DNA from: Cepaea nemoralis
Taxonomy: Eukaryota; Mollusca; Gastropoda; Stylommatophora; Helicidae
Length of the DNA stretch: 64,000 nt
Reading direction: 5' to 3'
Assembly: GCA_014155875.1 (NCBI GenBank)
Contig: JACEFZ010011701.1
Span: 172,776-236,775 of the forward strand
The first letter of the stretch is position 1; every line of letters begins with the position of its first letter. Shown piece after piece: positions 33,846 through 44,569 of the stretch. The translations under genes and the position numbers were made by a program. Under the pieces are notes generated by a model. That model saw only the letters and a program-made list of their open reading frames with translations, was not told where the DNA came from and ran no database searches.

Positions 33846-34283
33846 CTACCACGGTAATTTTAAGCTGACTAACATGTCTTTCTGTTTGCACAATTCTGGC
33901 TTGCGTTGATTTATCATAATTGCTTCTGCAAACTTTAACAAGCGAGTATTTTGTGTGTTAAACAACACGCGAAAGGCAGTGTCTCTGTCAACCACATGGC
34001 CGCTTTCGATAATGTGCCTACCAATTGAAGACGCCGGGAGCTTCCGGTGTGTCGGCCCCACTAGGCTAGCATCTCCTGTGTGTCGTATCTTGTTGACCCA
34101 TTGAAGTATGTGTTCTGACACTCGTTTGTTAAGCTGTCTCTCTGTTCTACCAATGTAGAAGGCCTGACATCTACATGTGAATTGGTAAATACAATTGTTT
34201 TTGGCGTACAGAGGAACAGACTCTGTGATCTGCTGGTGTAGGAATCGGTACGGTTTTATATCTAATGACTGGAGTTGCAGCAC
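33846..34283 (-). pseudogene. PLE GIY-YIG endonuclease, left arm
   Basis: A 145-residue open frame on the minus strand. C-I-Y-Q-F-T-C-R-C-Q-A-F-Y-I-G-R-T carries the PLE Cys cluster and the Y-I-G half of the nuclease motif, followed by Q-L-N-K-R-V-S-E-H with the conserved Arg and the E-H pair. The C-terminal helix reads R-L-L-K-F-A-E-A-I-M-I-N. The PLE endonuclease nicks target DNA for insertion. The frame is broken from the RT upstream: 34284-34469 has frame changes. A near-identical domain is on the plus strand at 35201-35656. Confidence 0.8.
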
Positions 34284-34469
34284 AGAATGTTCGGCCTACT
34301 GCTGTAGTAAGCCGGTCTTGTAGACGTTGCATTACGTCATCTCCTCGAAAGGTTAGCTGGATTTATACCTTGAGTTTATTGACTGTAGTTACGTCTGGTT
34401 TTGGTTTGGGCTGTTGGCCGTGGCGCTGTATAAATCCTGTGGAGTACCCATTCAGGTTTAAGACATTCT

Positions 34470-35135
34470 TCAGAGTTCAAATTCCTCTGTCAGTGTGTCC
34501 TGGGCGCATATCTTTCTAGCACGGTCAAACAGGGTCCGTACTAAGCCCCGTTTGTACTGGACAGGTGTGAAGCTCTGAAAATTTAGGTAGTGGCCAGTCC
34601 ATGTTCCTTTGCGATACACCGATCTTTGAATTGTGCCGTCTGCTCTACGTCTCATTAGAATATCTAGGAACGGCAACGCTTCGTTGTGTTCGTGTTCCAT
34701 AGATAGAGAGATATTTTTATGTGTCACGTTCATTGTGGCCTGGAACGATGTTGCTTGTAGCTCGTCTGTGGTGATAATTAGTATATCGTCCACGTAACGA
34801 CGGTAGAAGGCCAAGTTATTGATGTCTAAAGACCTATGTTCTTCTAAATGTGCCATGAAGATGTCCGCTAGAATAGGACCAAGAGGACTCCCCATGGCAA
34901 CTCCGTCAATTTGGCGGTATGACTTAGTTAGAAAATTGAATTGTATGTTGGCGGTACATAGTAGTAGTAGCCTCTCCAGAATAGGTGTTGGTATGCCTAA
35001 TTTTAGTTGTTTGTCTTTAATGCGTTCCCTTATTATTTTCACTGTCTCCTCTAATGGAACGTTAGTGAATAGGGAGGCTATATCCATGGATGCCATGTGT
35101 TTGTTATTTATGTCCATAGTATCCAATAATTCCAC
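34470..35135 (-). pseudogene. PLE reverse transcriptase
   Basis: A 221-residue minus-strand frame with M-A-S-M-D-I-A-S-L-F-T-N-V-P (motif A, catalytic Asp), D-G-V-A-M-G-S-P-L-G-P-I-L-A-D (motif B), F-Y-R-R-Y-V-D-D-I-L (motif C with the catalytic Asp pair) and L-P-F-L-D-I-L (motif D/E region). The catalytic residues are intact. The N-terminal finger region that should lie beyond 35135 is missing, replaced by the inverted endonuclease copy, and the link to the endonuclease is frameshifted. So the element as seen is not autonomous. Confidence 0.85.
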
Positions 35136-35200
35136 CAGACGTAACTACAGTCCCTAAACCCAAGGTACTCATCCAACTAACCTTTCGAGGAGATGACGTA

Positions 35201-35656
35201 ATGCACCGTCCTCAAGACTGGCTTACTACAGCAGTAGACCGAACATTCTGTGCTGCAACTCCAGTCATTAGATGTAAAATCGTACCGATTCCTACACCAG
35301 CAGTCGAAGAGCCTGTTCCTCTGTACGCCACAAACAATTGTATTTACCAATTCACATGTAGATGCCAGACCTTCTACATTGGTAGAACAGAGAGACAGCT
35401 TAACAAACGAGTGTCAGAACACATACCTCAATGGGTCAACAAGGTACGACACACAGGAGATGTTAGCCTAGTTGGGCCGACACACCGGAAGTTCCCGGCG
35501 TCTTCAATTGGTAGGCACATTATAGAAAGCGGCCATGTGGTTGGCAGAGCCACTGCCTTTCGCGTGTTGTTTAACACACAAAATACTCGCTTGTTAAAGT
35601 TTGCAGAAGCAATTATGATAAATCAACGCAAGCCAGAATTGTGCAAACAGAAATAG
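35201..35656 (+). pseudogene. PLE GIY-YIG endonuclease, right inverted copy
   Basis: A 151-residue frame on the plus strand. Nuclease motifs C-I-Y-Q-F-T-C-R-C-Q-T-F-Y-I-G-R-T and Q-L-N-K-R-V-S-E-H match the left copy with few changes (for example D/G in H-V-V-D-R versus H-V-V-G-R). The upstream part (R-P-Q-D-W-L-T-T-A-V-D-R) corresponds to the RT-endonuclease linker. It has no RT of its own. Confidence 0.8.
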
Positions 35657-35770
35657 ACATGTTAGTCAGCTTAAAATTACCATGGTAGATAATTGACATT
35701 ACTGTGCGAATATGTGTATATTTCAACTTGAAGGATTTATCTAGTTAATTTACTTTACGTTGTGTGATTT

Positions 35771-35845
35771 CTGCAGTATGTACCTGACGAGATGCAGCGA
35801 AATATGCCAGGCAATAAATTGTGCAATATATTGTTTGTGTCTTCG
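35771..35845 (+). ncRNA. PLE-type hammerhead ribozyme, right
   Basis: Plus-strand core CTGACGAG at 35784-35791, then ATGCAG and CGAAA, then ATGCCAGGCAATAAATT|GTGC. The cleavage-site triplet is ATT rather than the ATC of the left copy. Stem I pairing GTAC/GTGC is preserved. Mirror image of 33703-33774. Confidence 0.65.
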
Positions 35846-35854
35846 TTATTCTAA

Positions 35855-36275
35855 TTTAGTTTAGTTTAGTTTAGTTTAGTTTAGTTTAGTCGACGGATCA
35901 ACATCACGACACTCGGGTTAATCCATAAGTGCTCCGTTCTACTGCTAACTCAAGCCTGAATCCAGAGAATCTCAGCTCAGTGCACGAACGCCGTAGCACC
36001 GGCGAGGATCCTGAAATACTTGGGTAGATTTTTAACTCGAAATTATTCCCGGATAACAGCGTTAGGCTACCATTTTTCGATTTCCAACTGCCAAGGAATT
36101 TATTTACGTGCGCAACAATACTCACGGTCGTCCGATCTCACTACCCAGAGGCCAGGGGAAATTTTGTTACTAGAAGTCCACGTGAAAAAATCCCGACACT
36201 CACCGGGGCTTGAACTCGGGACCTCAAGCACTCGAGGCGGACACCATACCTCGAGACCACTAAGCCCTCTGAATG
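35855..36275 (-). mobile_element. tRNA-derived SINE, family B, full length
   Basis: On the minus strand the head has GGCTTAGTGGTCTCGAGG (A box) and CGAGTTCAAGCCCCG (B box). A unique body follows, then GATCCTCGCCGGTGCTACGG, GTTCGTGCACTGAGCTGAG and GTGTCGTGATGTTGATCCG, and the tail is a TAAAC repeat of about eight units (35855-35889 on the plus strand). It sits directly against the PLE right arm. The 3' part recurs at 19895-20045. Confidence 0.85.
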
Positions 36276-36379
36276 CGTAAGAAAGAAACAAATCACTGTA
36301 CTCAGAGAAAAGAAGAAATTGAAAACTGGGCATTATAGGATTTGAACCTGTCATCATTATCATGAAGCAGGTCGTTTGC

Positions 36380-36640
36380 AGAAGGTAGCTGTGATCACGC
36401 CTGCCAAAAGTTTCTCAATCTCTGGCCAGTTCTCCCGTCTCATACACCTTGAGTCCAAGTTGTTTGAAAAGTCCCAGTCTTTGTGTTGGTCGACAGCAAC
36501 CTCTCTTTCCAGGAATTATGCCTTCCATTGTTTACAAGCCACTGTGATGTTTTATATGGCCACATCATTTCAGTGTCCCAGACATCATGCTGTGTATGAG
36601 CCAGATTTGTTCGACATTCAGATATTGTAGTATGCCAGAA
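36380..36640 (+). repeat. Dispersed repeat family I, copy 2
   Basis: Shares CTTTCCAGGAATTATGCC, ACAAGCCACTGTGATGTTTTA and ATCATTTCAGTGTCCCAGA with 10370-10670. Confidence 0.5.
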
Positions 36641-37965
36641 TGTTCTTCTTCTTGATCCAAGATAATGTAAGAACTTTTATATTGCAACTACATTTTAAAA
36701 ATGAAACCGATGTGCTTCTTAAGAGAAATGGACCGTGGCTGACAGCCGCATTCGAAACAAAGGATGCATGTTCTCAAAAACAAATCTGATTGCTGATGCT
36801 GTGCTATATGGTCTTCTTGGCGAAACTTCTGCATTGCTTGTTTACGCCTGAATTCTTTTGAACAATCCCAATTGTTTTAGATTAGGGAACCAAGATATTC
36901 AAAGTTTGTCACATTTTAAATGTATTCATTGATTGTGATTTTTGGTTGTGTAGTTGTGCCCGTGAACATAATCATCATTATTGAAGTTAATAATAATGAA
37001 ATTCGCTACTTCCTGAAAAAATGTATTAAATCTCTTTATCCCTTAACACTATTTCAGAGGAAGATCGAGTCATTTGTATATCGAAAATGTCAGAGAAGCA
37101 CTATGCTCATTTGGAGGTGACAGATTGCGTTCCTGAACCTACAGCTTTGACTTTTGTGTCTATGAAAATGTTTGTATAGTACCCAGGACGAAAACAGCAT
37201 ACCATCGTCTTATTTCAACTCTATAACTCCCATAGGGAATAGGCTTTTAATCATCTCACACAAGCCTTTCTATGCTTAGTTATCCCTTGCAATTCCGTCT
37301 GTGTCCCCCACATAACCTATAATTTCTGTTTCTACTTCCTACGTCTTTCTCTCTTGTTTTTGTCCCTTAGATTCTAGACAAAGGCATTTATCCTATTCTC
37401 TGATGTTCTCAGTGTATGTATGTCCTATCCAGCGCCAGCATTATTTCTTCACCCTTGGTTTACTGGTATTTATCGAGTTCTCTCCATGAACTCCACATTG
37501 GTGATTGTGTTTTTGTATTCCTTCTATTTCGACTAGGCACAAATTATTGAATGTTTGCAGCTTATTTGTAATCGCTTTCATTGTTTTGTCAGTAGTACTG
37601 ATTGAATGTTAGAACCGAATGTTGCAATTTTGGTGCTAAGTTTCTTTTGACTTTCACTAATTCTCGTAACACATTCTCTAAAATGTCAAAACTGTCTATC
37701 CGAACACGTTCTATAACAACGTGTCTATAAGAACACATTGTCTAACATTTCAAAATGTTTGTCTAATACTTCTTTCGAGATCATATGTAGATTAAAAATT
37801 ATAACGACGATAAATCGGAGTCTAAACACATAAAGCAGAATGCCTAAGGGAGAATTGGATGGCGAGAAACAATGGTATATTTGAGAATGAACACAATTCA
37901 GAATTAACACAAATTGCCAATATTAAATTTTCAAAACTGCCAAAAGATCTGAAATCTAAATTGCT
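36641..37965. other. No supported gene
   Basis: AT-rich DNA with scattered stops in all frames. 37200-37560 has a pyrimidine-rich texture that could be antisense LINE, but no motif can be defended. Confidence 0.3.
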
Positions 37966-37969
37966 TTAA

Positions 37970-38118
37970 ATTTCTCCTGTCATTGGTTTCTATACAATGG
38001 TATGAGTACGGGTCGTTCAGAAAGCAAAGCTTAAAGTACTGAATCCAAACATGCCCAGGAATCACAAACAGCCAAAAAATGCTGGGGTTGACTGCTACGT
38101 ATAGGATGTGCAACTAAC
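37970..38118 (+). repeat. Dispersed repeat family E, copy 5 (3' half)
   Basis: ATGGTATGAGTACGGGTCGTT, AGGAATCACAAACAGCC, TGCTGGGGTTGACTGCTACG and GGATGTGCAACTAACT. The 5' block is missing. Confidence 0.6.
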
Positions 38119-38227
38119 TATTTAAACTTTAAATTTGGTGTGAAGTGAAAGTGTAAAACAAAACGGAAAATTTTAAATAGAATTTGCATATTTCATATTG
38201 ACATTTTGAATGAAATTATAAGATTAC

Positions 38228-38505
38228 GTTCCGTGGTCAGCCACATTAGAGCAGTGGCTAGCACATTGCCTGTCGGCTCGGTGGTCATGAGTTCGAATCT
38301 CTATTCAGGCGGGTATTTTTATTCGAATTCTCACCGAGGTGGATTTTTTAAAGCAATGACTAAGCTCCCTGGTGGACCCAGCTTAATATGGGTACCAAAA
38401 CATTTTTGGCAGTGAACGCGGCCGTGTGATATATACCATATCGCCCATCGGGTATCATTTGACCTATAATCGTATGGGTGTAGCACCATATGCTTAATAC
38501 TTCTC
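38228..38505 (+). mobile_element. tRNA-derived SINE, family C
   Basis: The head has A-box-like TTAGAGCAGTGGCTAGCAC and B-box GAGTTCGAATCTC. The body has AAGCTCCCTGGTGGACCCAGC, GTGTGATATATACC and ends GGTGTAGCACCATATGC. Related to 9285-9505 and 55025-55200. Confidence 0.75.
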
Positions 38506-38654
38506 AGGAGTGAAAAAAGTGTCCTTTACTGTAGTTACATTTGCAAGTCTTCCTTTTCCTCCCCCCCCCCCCTGTTGCATTAGTGGAAGCCACACTACGT
38601 TGTTTTTGTGTTTGTTCGTGTTTCATATGGTTCACATCATAATTATGGGTCATG

Positions 38655-38935
38655 CCGAAAAGCGTTGGCGGTCATGTTTCGCCATCTTACACGATCACCA
38701 GAGTCGTGGATCAGGTCCGTGTTCTTGTCTCATCCACGTCATGTGACCAAGCCATCCAGATATTTACATCTCTGCTTTCCCCTTATCCCCCCACCCCCCC
38801 CCCTCAAACATGCCAATTGTCACCAAGTTCTGTAGATTTTTTCCCCCATATCTTCGCAAGGCGTGCCCAAACAATTTTGACTGTCTATGTTTAATTTCTT
38901 TAATCAGTTTATGGTTTTAATTTGGTTACAATTTC
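38655..38935 (+). repeat. Dispersed repeat family H, copy 2
   Basis: Shares ATTGTCACCAAGTTCT and TTCTTTAATCAGTTTATGG with 1685-1845, with a C-rich insertion near 38800. Open frames here are not shared between the copies. Confidence 0.4.
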
Positions 38936-39404
38936 AAAATTGTAAATCAGGAGCTGTCACTAATCCGATAATTAACAATCTGATATTTTCGTTAGTTTTA
39001 ATAAATTAAAGTAATGCATGTCTTGTCTGTCTTTATTTAAATTATATTTCTTTTCTCCTTACCTCACTCTACCTCCCTCCTTTCATTGTAGCTCCCCTCT
39101 CTCTTTTATCTCCCACTCCCGTCTCTTTCCGTCACTGATTTCTTTCCCCCACCCCTTCCATCCTCTGTATCCCCCTGTCTACTGACGTTCTGTATCTCTT
39201 TTCTGTCCCTCGATCACAACTCTCTACCATTCTTTTTCCTACTTGTATATCCCTCACTTTGTCTATACCTCTAGTTATGTCCTAGTCTCCTCGTCACTCG
39301 ACCGTTCCCCCCTCTTTCCCAGTCTCTCACTTTCTCCTTCCCTCTCAGTCTTTCTCAGTTAGCCTCGAATGATGTGTGGATGAAATAATGTATGAAAGAG
39401 AGTG

Positions 39405-39500
39405 ATAGAAGGGCAGAATGTTAGACGGGCCTGCGTGAACAATTCTTAACCTTTCGAAAATAAAGTCCGTTCGTTCGTTCGTTCGTTCGTTCGTTCTCTC
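39405..39500 (+). repeat. LINE 3'-end family G, copy 1, with TTCG tail
   Basis: AGACGGGCCTGCGTGAACAA and CTTTCGAAAATAAAGTCC followed by a TTCG repeat. Matches 42225-42305 and, reversed, 57257-57400. The 4-bp simple tail is typical of non-LTR element 3' ends. Confidence 0.65.
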
Positions 39501-39849
39501 TGACTTCCTCTCTCCCCATCCCCCCTCTATCTCTATAGCATCTGCATGCAGTGATTTCAAAGCATAGCTCGTCATGCGAACGGATGCACCAGCCTACCTC
39601 TGTGAATAACTTCGCACTCACAGTCCGTGATGTGACAAGCATCTATAAGCTTATCCAAACCAGGGATTCTATTTTCTCATCTTGCGGAACTTCTTCCCAC
39701 CACCGACTTCCGTCTCTTCAGATATCAAAAGCTGCCTGCATGTTATATTTACTTCTAAATCTAAGAGTAAGATTCATACGACAGTAGAGTCTAGCTGGGC
39801 CCAAACGATGGGCAGTCAAAACAACAGCCCGAAATCACTTAGATTCCGC

Positions 39850-40205
39850 GAAGGGTTTCCCGGTGGGGGGAGGGGGAGGGGGGGGGGAGGAGGTTAAGTT
39901 TATTTCAAGATGGCGTTAATACAAGTACCGATTACTTGATATTGTTTTCCCTCCATACGTCACGGTTCTGTCTTCTTTCCATTCTGAAATTCAATTTATA
40001 ACGTAAGTAGACCCGTAAATCACGTTTTATGTAGACGTCTAGACTTGTTCTAGTATGTGTTATTAAATTAGGCTTCCATGTTTACATATACTGTGTTAAA
40101 AAAAGGGGGGGGGGGAATTTATAGGGAGGAAATACGTAAGGGGGGAATGACGTTCTGAAAATATGGTGAAGGGGTGCATGGGCAAAAAAACGTTGAGAAC
40201 CACTG
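39850..40205 (+). mobile_element. Non-autonomous hAT element, copy 2
   Basis: Aligns with 63679-64000 (TTGATATTGTTTTCC, AAGTAGACCC, AATCACGTTTTATGTAGACG, CTAGACTTGTTCTAGTATG) and with 26884-27043 at its right end. It ends CGTTGAGAACCACTG at 40205. The next eight bases GTTTAGAA have a central TA. The left terminus is not clear because of a G-rich tract. Confidence 0.75.
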
Positions 40206-40464
40206 GTTTAGAAGAATGGAAAATGAAGGTATTGACTTGCAGCAGAATACTACCATATATAATGAAACTATAAGTGTGAGGTACTGCGAAAAAACAAAGC
40301 GGGCTAGTTGGGGAACTGCGCTGATGTATTGAGCGTGATTTGACGAGGGTCCATCGACTGCTAGGTGAGGTAAAAAATGGCCGCCTATTACTCCGTGCTA
40401 TCTGACCTGCAAATTCTGATGGCCTTATCACGTTACAGACGCATAGAAAGAAAATTCTTCGGTG

Positions 40465-41300
40465 AGTCTGAGTAAAACAGTCTAAGCAAAACTAGCCTGG
40501 CCAGAGCAAAACTAGTCTAGCCTGAGTAAAACTAGTCTAGCCTGAGTAAAACTAGTCTAGCCTGAGTAAAACTAGTCTAGCCTGAGTAAAACTAGTCTAG
40601 CCTGAGTAAAACTAGTCTAGCCTGAGTAAAATTAGTCTAGCCTGAGTAAGCCTAGCCTAGCCTGAGTAAAACTAGTCTAGCCTGAGTAAAACTAGTCTAG
40701 CCTGAGTAAAATTAGTCTAGCCTGAGTAAGCCTAGCCTAGCCTGAGTAAAACTAGTCTAGCCTGAGTAAAACTAGTCTAGCCTGAGTAAAATTGGTCTAG
40801 CCTGAGTAAGCCTAGCCTAGCCTGAGTAAAACTAGTCTAGCCTGAGTAAAACTAGTCTAGCCTGAGTAAAACTAGCCTAGCCTGAGTAAAACTAGTCTAG
40901 CCTGAGTAAAACTAGCCTAGCCTGAGTAAACTAGCTTAGCCTGAGTAAAACTAGCCTAGCCTGAGTAAACCTAGCCTAGCCTGAGTAAAACCAGCCTGAT
41001 TAAACTAGCCTAGACAGAGAAAAACTAGCCTAGCCTGAGAAAAACTAGTCTAGTCTGAGTAAATCTAGTCTTAGTAAGACTAGCCTGAGTAAAACTAATC
41101 TATTCTGAGTAAAACTAGCCTAGCCTGATAAAAAAAAATAGTCTAGACTGAGTAAAACTAGTCTAGCCTGAGTAAAACTAGCTTAGCCTGAGTAAAACTA
41201 GTATGAGAAAAACTAGTCTTAGTAAAACTAATCTGAGTAAAACTAGTCTGAATAAAACTAGACTGAACACAACAAGTCTGATTCAGCCTGAGTAAAACGA
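40465..41300 (+). repeat. 20-bp minisatellite with higher-order structure
   Basis: The unit is CCTGAGTAAAACTAGTCTAG. Between 40621 and 40860 four unit types repeat in the order B-C-A-A three times, making an 80-bp higher-order repeat. After 40920 units become shorter and irregular. Confidence 0.95.
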
Positions 41301-41514
41301 AGGAGCTAACAATCCTGTTTGTTTCATTATCTAGAATAGAAAGTTAACTCACAAAATGTATGTTAACTCCTCGGTAGTCTGAGATTTAAAAGGAAGTCAT
41401 TCTGTTTGCATAGTAACGACTGGAATCACCTAATCGGTGGGATAACAATCCACACTCGAACAATATCAGAGACTAATGTATTTAGTATGTTAGCCAAAGT
41501 ATTATACTTTTATT

Positions 41515-41562
41515 CAGTCAGTTTTGTGCAAACAGAACGACTTGATAGTCAGCTTAAAATTA
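41515..41562 (+). mobile_element. PLE 3' fragment
   Basis: TTTTGTGCAAACAGAACG and AGTCAGCTTAAAATTA match 35638-35680, the end of the PLE endonuclease frame. Truncated by a GA microsatellite. Confidence 0.5.
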
Positions 41563-41569
41563 TTGTCGT

Positions 41570-41589
41570 AGAGAGAGAGAGATATAGAT

Positions 41590-41657
<68 letters not shown>

Positions 41658-42115
41658 AGTGAGAGTGAGTGAGAGAGAGAGTGAGAGAGTGAAATGGAGT
41701 GAATGAGAGAGTGAGTTAGAGAGATTGATTGAGAGAGTGAGTGAATGAGATAGACAGATAGTGAGTGTTAGTGAGAGAGAGTGTGAGAGAGAGAGTAAGA
41801 GAGTGAGTGAGAGAGAATGGTGAGAATGTGAGAGTGAGTGAGAGAGTGAGTGAGAGAGAGAGAGAGTAAGTGAGAGTGAAAGAGTGAATGAGAGTGAGAG
41901 CGTGTAAGTGAGTGAATTAGAGTGAGTGAGTGAGTCAGAGTGAGAGAGTGAGTGAGTGAGCGAGAGAGAGAGAGTGAGAGAGAGAAACAGAGTGAGAGAG
42001 AAAGTGAGAGAGAGTGAAGAGAGAGAGTTAGTGATTGAGTGTGGGGTGTTGGGGATGTGGGGTGCGTGTTGGAGGTGTGTGTGTGTAAATGTGTGTGTGT
42101 GCGTGTGTGCGTGCG
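41570..42115. repeat. GA / GAGT microsatellite array
   Basis: GA runs mixed with GAGT and GAATGA units, then GTGT at 42075-42115. The Ser/Leu-rich antisense frames are artefacts. Confidence 0.95.
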
Positions 42116-42132
42116 CGCGCGATTTACAACAT

Positions 42133-42310
42133 TGTAACACTTCTTGTTTATTTTGACAACGTTTAATCTACAATGTCTTTTTCGTTGTGAATGTAACAAA
42201 CTCAATAGATAATTGATGTGCGAAAGATAAGTAGTCAGAAGGGCCAAGTGTAAGATGCGACTACCTGTATAATTTGTGACCCTTCGAAACTAAAGTTCGT
42301 TCTCCTTCCA
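42133..42310 (+). repeat. LINE 3'-end family G, copy 2
   Basis: CTTGTTTATTTTGACAACGTT, GTGAATGTAACAAACTC, GCGAAAGATAAGTAGTCAGAA and CCTTCGAAACTAAAGTTCG follow the same order as the reverse complement of 57257-57475. Confidence 0.65.
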
Positions 42311-42570
42311 ACCACACCTCTCCTTTCTTTATTCCTTCTGTTTCCCCTATCTTCTCCGCACTCACCTCCCTTCTTCCTTCTCCCCCATTTCTACTTACCT
42401 CGCCTTAATTGTTCCTTATCCTCATTCCTTATCCTTTCTGTTCTTTACTCGTGTTTCCTATTTCCTTTTTTATCCTTTCTCTTCTGTCTTCTTCCTGTTC
42501 TCCCCGTCCTTCCGTCCTTCATATCTATGTTTCTTCCTCCCCACTCTCTTTTCTTTTTAACAAATAACCA

Positions 42571-42572
<2 letters not shown>

Positions 42573-42649
<77 letters not shown>

Positions 42650-42690
42650 CGTTCTCTCTCTTTTTCTCTCTCTCTGTCTCTCCCCTCATC
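42573..42690. repeat. CT microsatellite
   Basis: A CT run with a few TTCTC interruptions; it immediately precedes the LINE fragment at 42740. Confidence 0.98.
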
Positions 42691-42739
42691 TAACAGCCAC
42701 TATCTAAGCCTTCAATTATCACCATATAACCTTCCTTTA

Positions 42740-43400
42740 GTTGGCTTGTGGTCGACCCACTATAATGGACTAACAGAGCGTACACAAGTTCAAGTATATA
42801 AAGCTTATGTTGTTAGCACACAACTCTATGGGTCTGAGTCCTGGACTTTATACTTACGACAGGAAAGAAAGTTGAATTCCTTCCGTAGGAGATGTCTGAG
42901 TCGTATCCTGGGCATATCTTGGAAAGACCACATAACAAACATGTACGTGCTTCAAGAGCGGATATTATTATGTGCACTCCCTCCTCAAGCAGAGACGCAT
43001 CCGGTGGTTGGGCCATGTATCTCGAATGAAGGATATACATATTCCCAAAGACCTCCTATACGGAGAACTAGCCACAGGGAAGCAGGCCAACCGGAAGACC
43101 CAAAATGCGATAGAGGGATGTGTTTAAACAAGGATATGAAAACCCTTGGCATAGATCCAGACACGTGGGAAAGAGTTACATCAGACAGATGTTTCTGAAG
43201 AAGAGATTTACGAAACGGACTGGTGCTTTTTGAACGCAATCTGATCCAACAAACTGAGGATAAGAAGCACTAGGCATAAAATGCGGTCACTTACTGCGAG
43301 ACCAGCCTCGTCTTACAGATGCGGAAACTGTGACAGATTGTCATTCTCGCATTGGACTATTCAATCACCAGCGGTGCGTCAGGTCCCTCGCCAGCAGCAC
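42740..43400 (+). pseudogene. LINE RT thumb and C-terminal zinc finger
   Basis: The reading has V-Q-V-Y-K-A-Y-V-V-S-T-Q-L-Y-G-S-E-S-W, then R-R-R-C-L-S-R-I-L-G-I-S-W-K-D-H-I, L-R-W-L-G-H-type sequence in a shifted frame (about 43000), and K-T-L-G-I-D-P-D-T-W-E. After 43280 comes S-S-Y-R-C-G-N-C-D and, in the next frame, H-S-R-I-G-L-F-N-H-Q, which is a C2H2-like finger. LINE proteins with this thumb plus a terminal Cys/His finger form a recognisable group, and 60045-60633 is a second member. Several frameshifts; the catalytic RT is absent. Confidence 0.8.
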
Positions 43401-44565
43401 AACTCTATAGTCAAACAGGACTGGAAGAGGCCTACTACTAATACTGCTTGTCGACCTACTCCTTGCATTGATTCGTCAGTCATGCATCTCATTTTCTAAA
43501 TAATTTCATGCTCCATCCCAACACCTATCAGGTTATGACGAAATTCTAGTTAATTAACCCGATTTTTGAGTCTTCAATGCAATAGTATGCCTATAGTCTG
43601 TAGACAAGTGTTTGATCTTCTCTTAGTGGTAATCATGGTTCTGTTTTACCTGGCTCGGAGTACTACGGACACTATTTGAAACTTGTATTATTGATTTCCT
43701 TTTTTGTATGTTTATGTCTTGAGTTTTAATATTTCTGTTTGTTCACCTAGGATTGTACACTAGATAGAGAGATGTAGACGAGAATACAGAAAGCAAATAA
43801 CAACTACCAAATAGCAAATATGTTTAAAATAAATGAATATGGTAAGTCCTCAAAGAATAACAGTCAATAGTAATCTCATGTATAAAGCTCATAAACGGGC
43901 TCTCTCCCGCCAGCTGCATAGCTAATTATTGTGAGCAGGTAGGGGATGTGAGTAGATGGTCGCATCATTTGAAGGGAGGAATTGGAAGCATCATGACGAC
44001 AGGACAGATAAGTGATAGAAGAGGTAGTGGAATACCCAGGCATGATGCTGAATGGACAGACAGTGGCATAGAGGAGTATCATCTATAGAGTTATCGACAA
44101 GAACAACAAAACAAAAATACTAGACTACTTGAGGTCTTTCATACAGACAGGAGTTTGTGTAACTCACTCCGTTAACCCATTATGTTGGAATTGTTACTAT
44201 AAATCCATCGGTAACATGCTCTTATTACTCCATACCCAAATGTTTATCGCTTAAAAGAACAACTTCCTGACATAGAAAGACAAAATTACAACTGTCTGAG
44301 ATCACGCAACGCGTCGTGCATCGCTGGTTCTGTCCTGTAAATTCCAACCAGCACGCGATGTGTTCTTGTACACTAAGTTTAGTCAGACCAAACTGAACAA
44401 TCTGTCTTACCGGTCGTTACTTCCGCAGTGTATTTTGACTTTGAGAGAAAAAGCACTCATTTTTTGTTAAAAAGTGGATGTCTCCCTTCCTCCTATTTGT
44501 TGCGAAAGTGTCTTGGACTGAAAGAGTTAACCAAAACAATATTTTCTCCGTATTGAATTTGAATA
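43401..44565. other. No recognisable feature
   Basis: AT-rich non-coding DNA. Short antisense frames near 43876 and 44417 are unrecognised. Confidence 0.35.
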
Positions 44566-44569
44566 ACGA

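Larger units (their letters stand above)
33682..35852. mobile_element. Penelope-like element with inverted terminal copies
   Basis: Left arm 33682-34400 and right arm 35133-35852 (about 719 bp each) are inverted copies of one another. Each contains a GIY-YIG endonuclease reading and ends outward in a hammerhead. Between them (34401-35132) lies the PLE reverse transcriptase, in the minus orientation and continuous in layout with the left arm. So the main element reads RT then endonuclease on the minus strand, with an inverted 5'-truncated copy of its 3' half joined to its 5' side. Penelope elements are known for partial copies and pseudo-LTRs in direct or inverted arrangement, which fits. SINE family B lies immediately right of the right arm. 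Confidence 0.85.
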
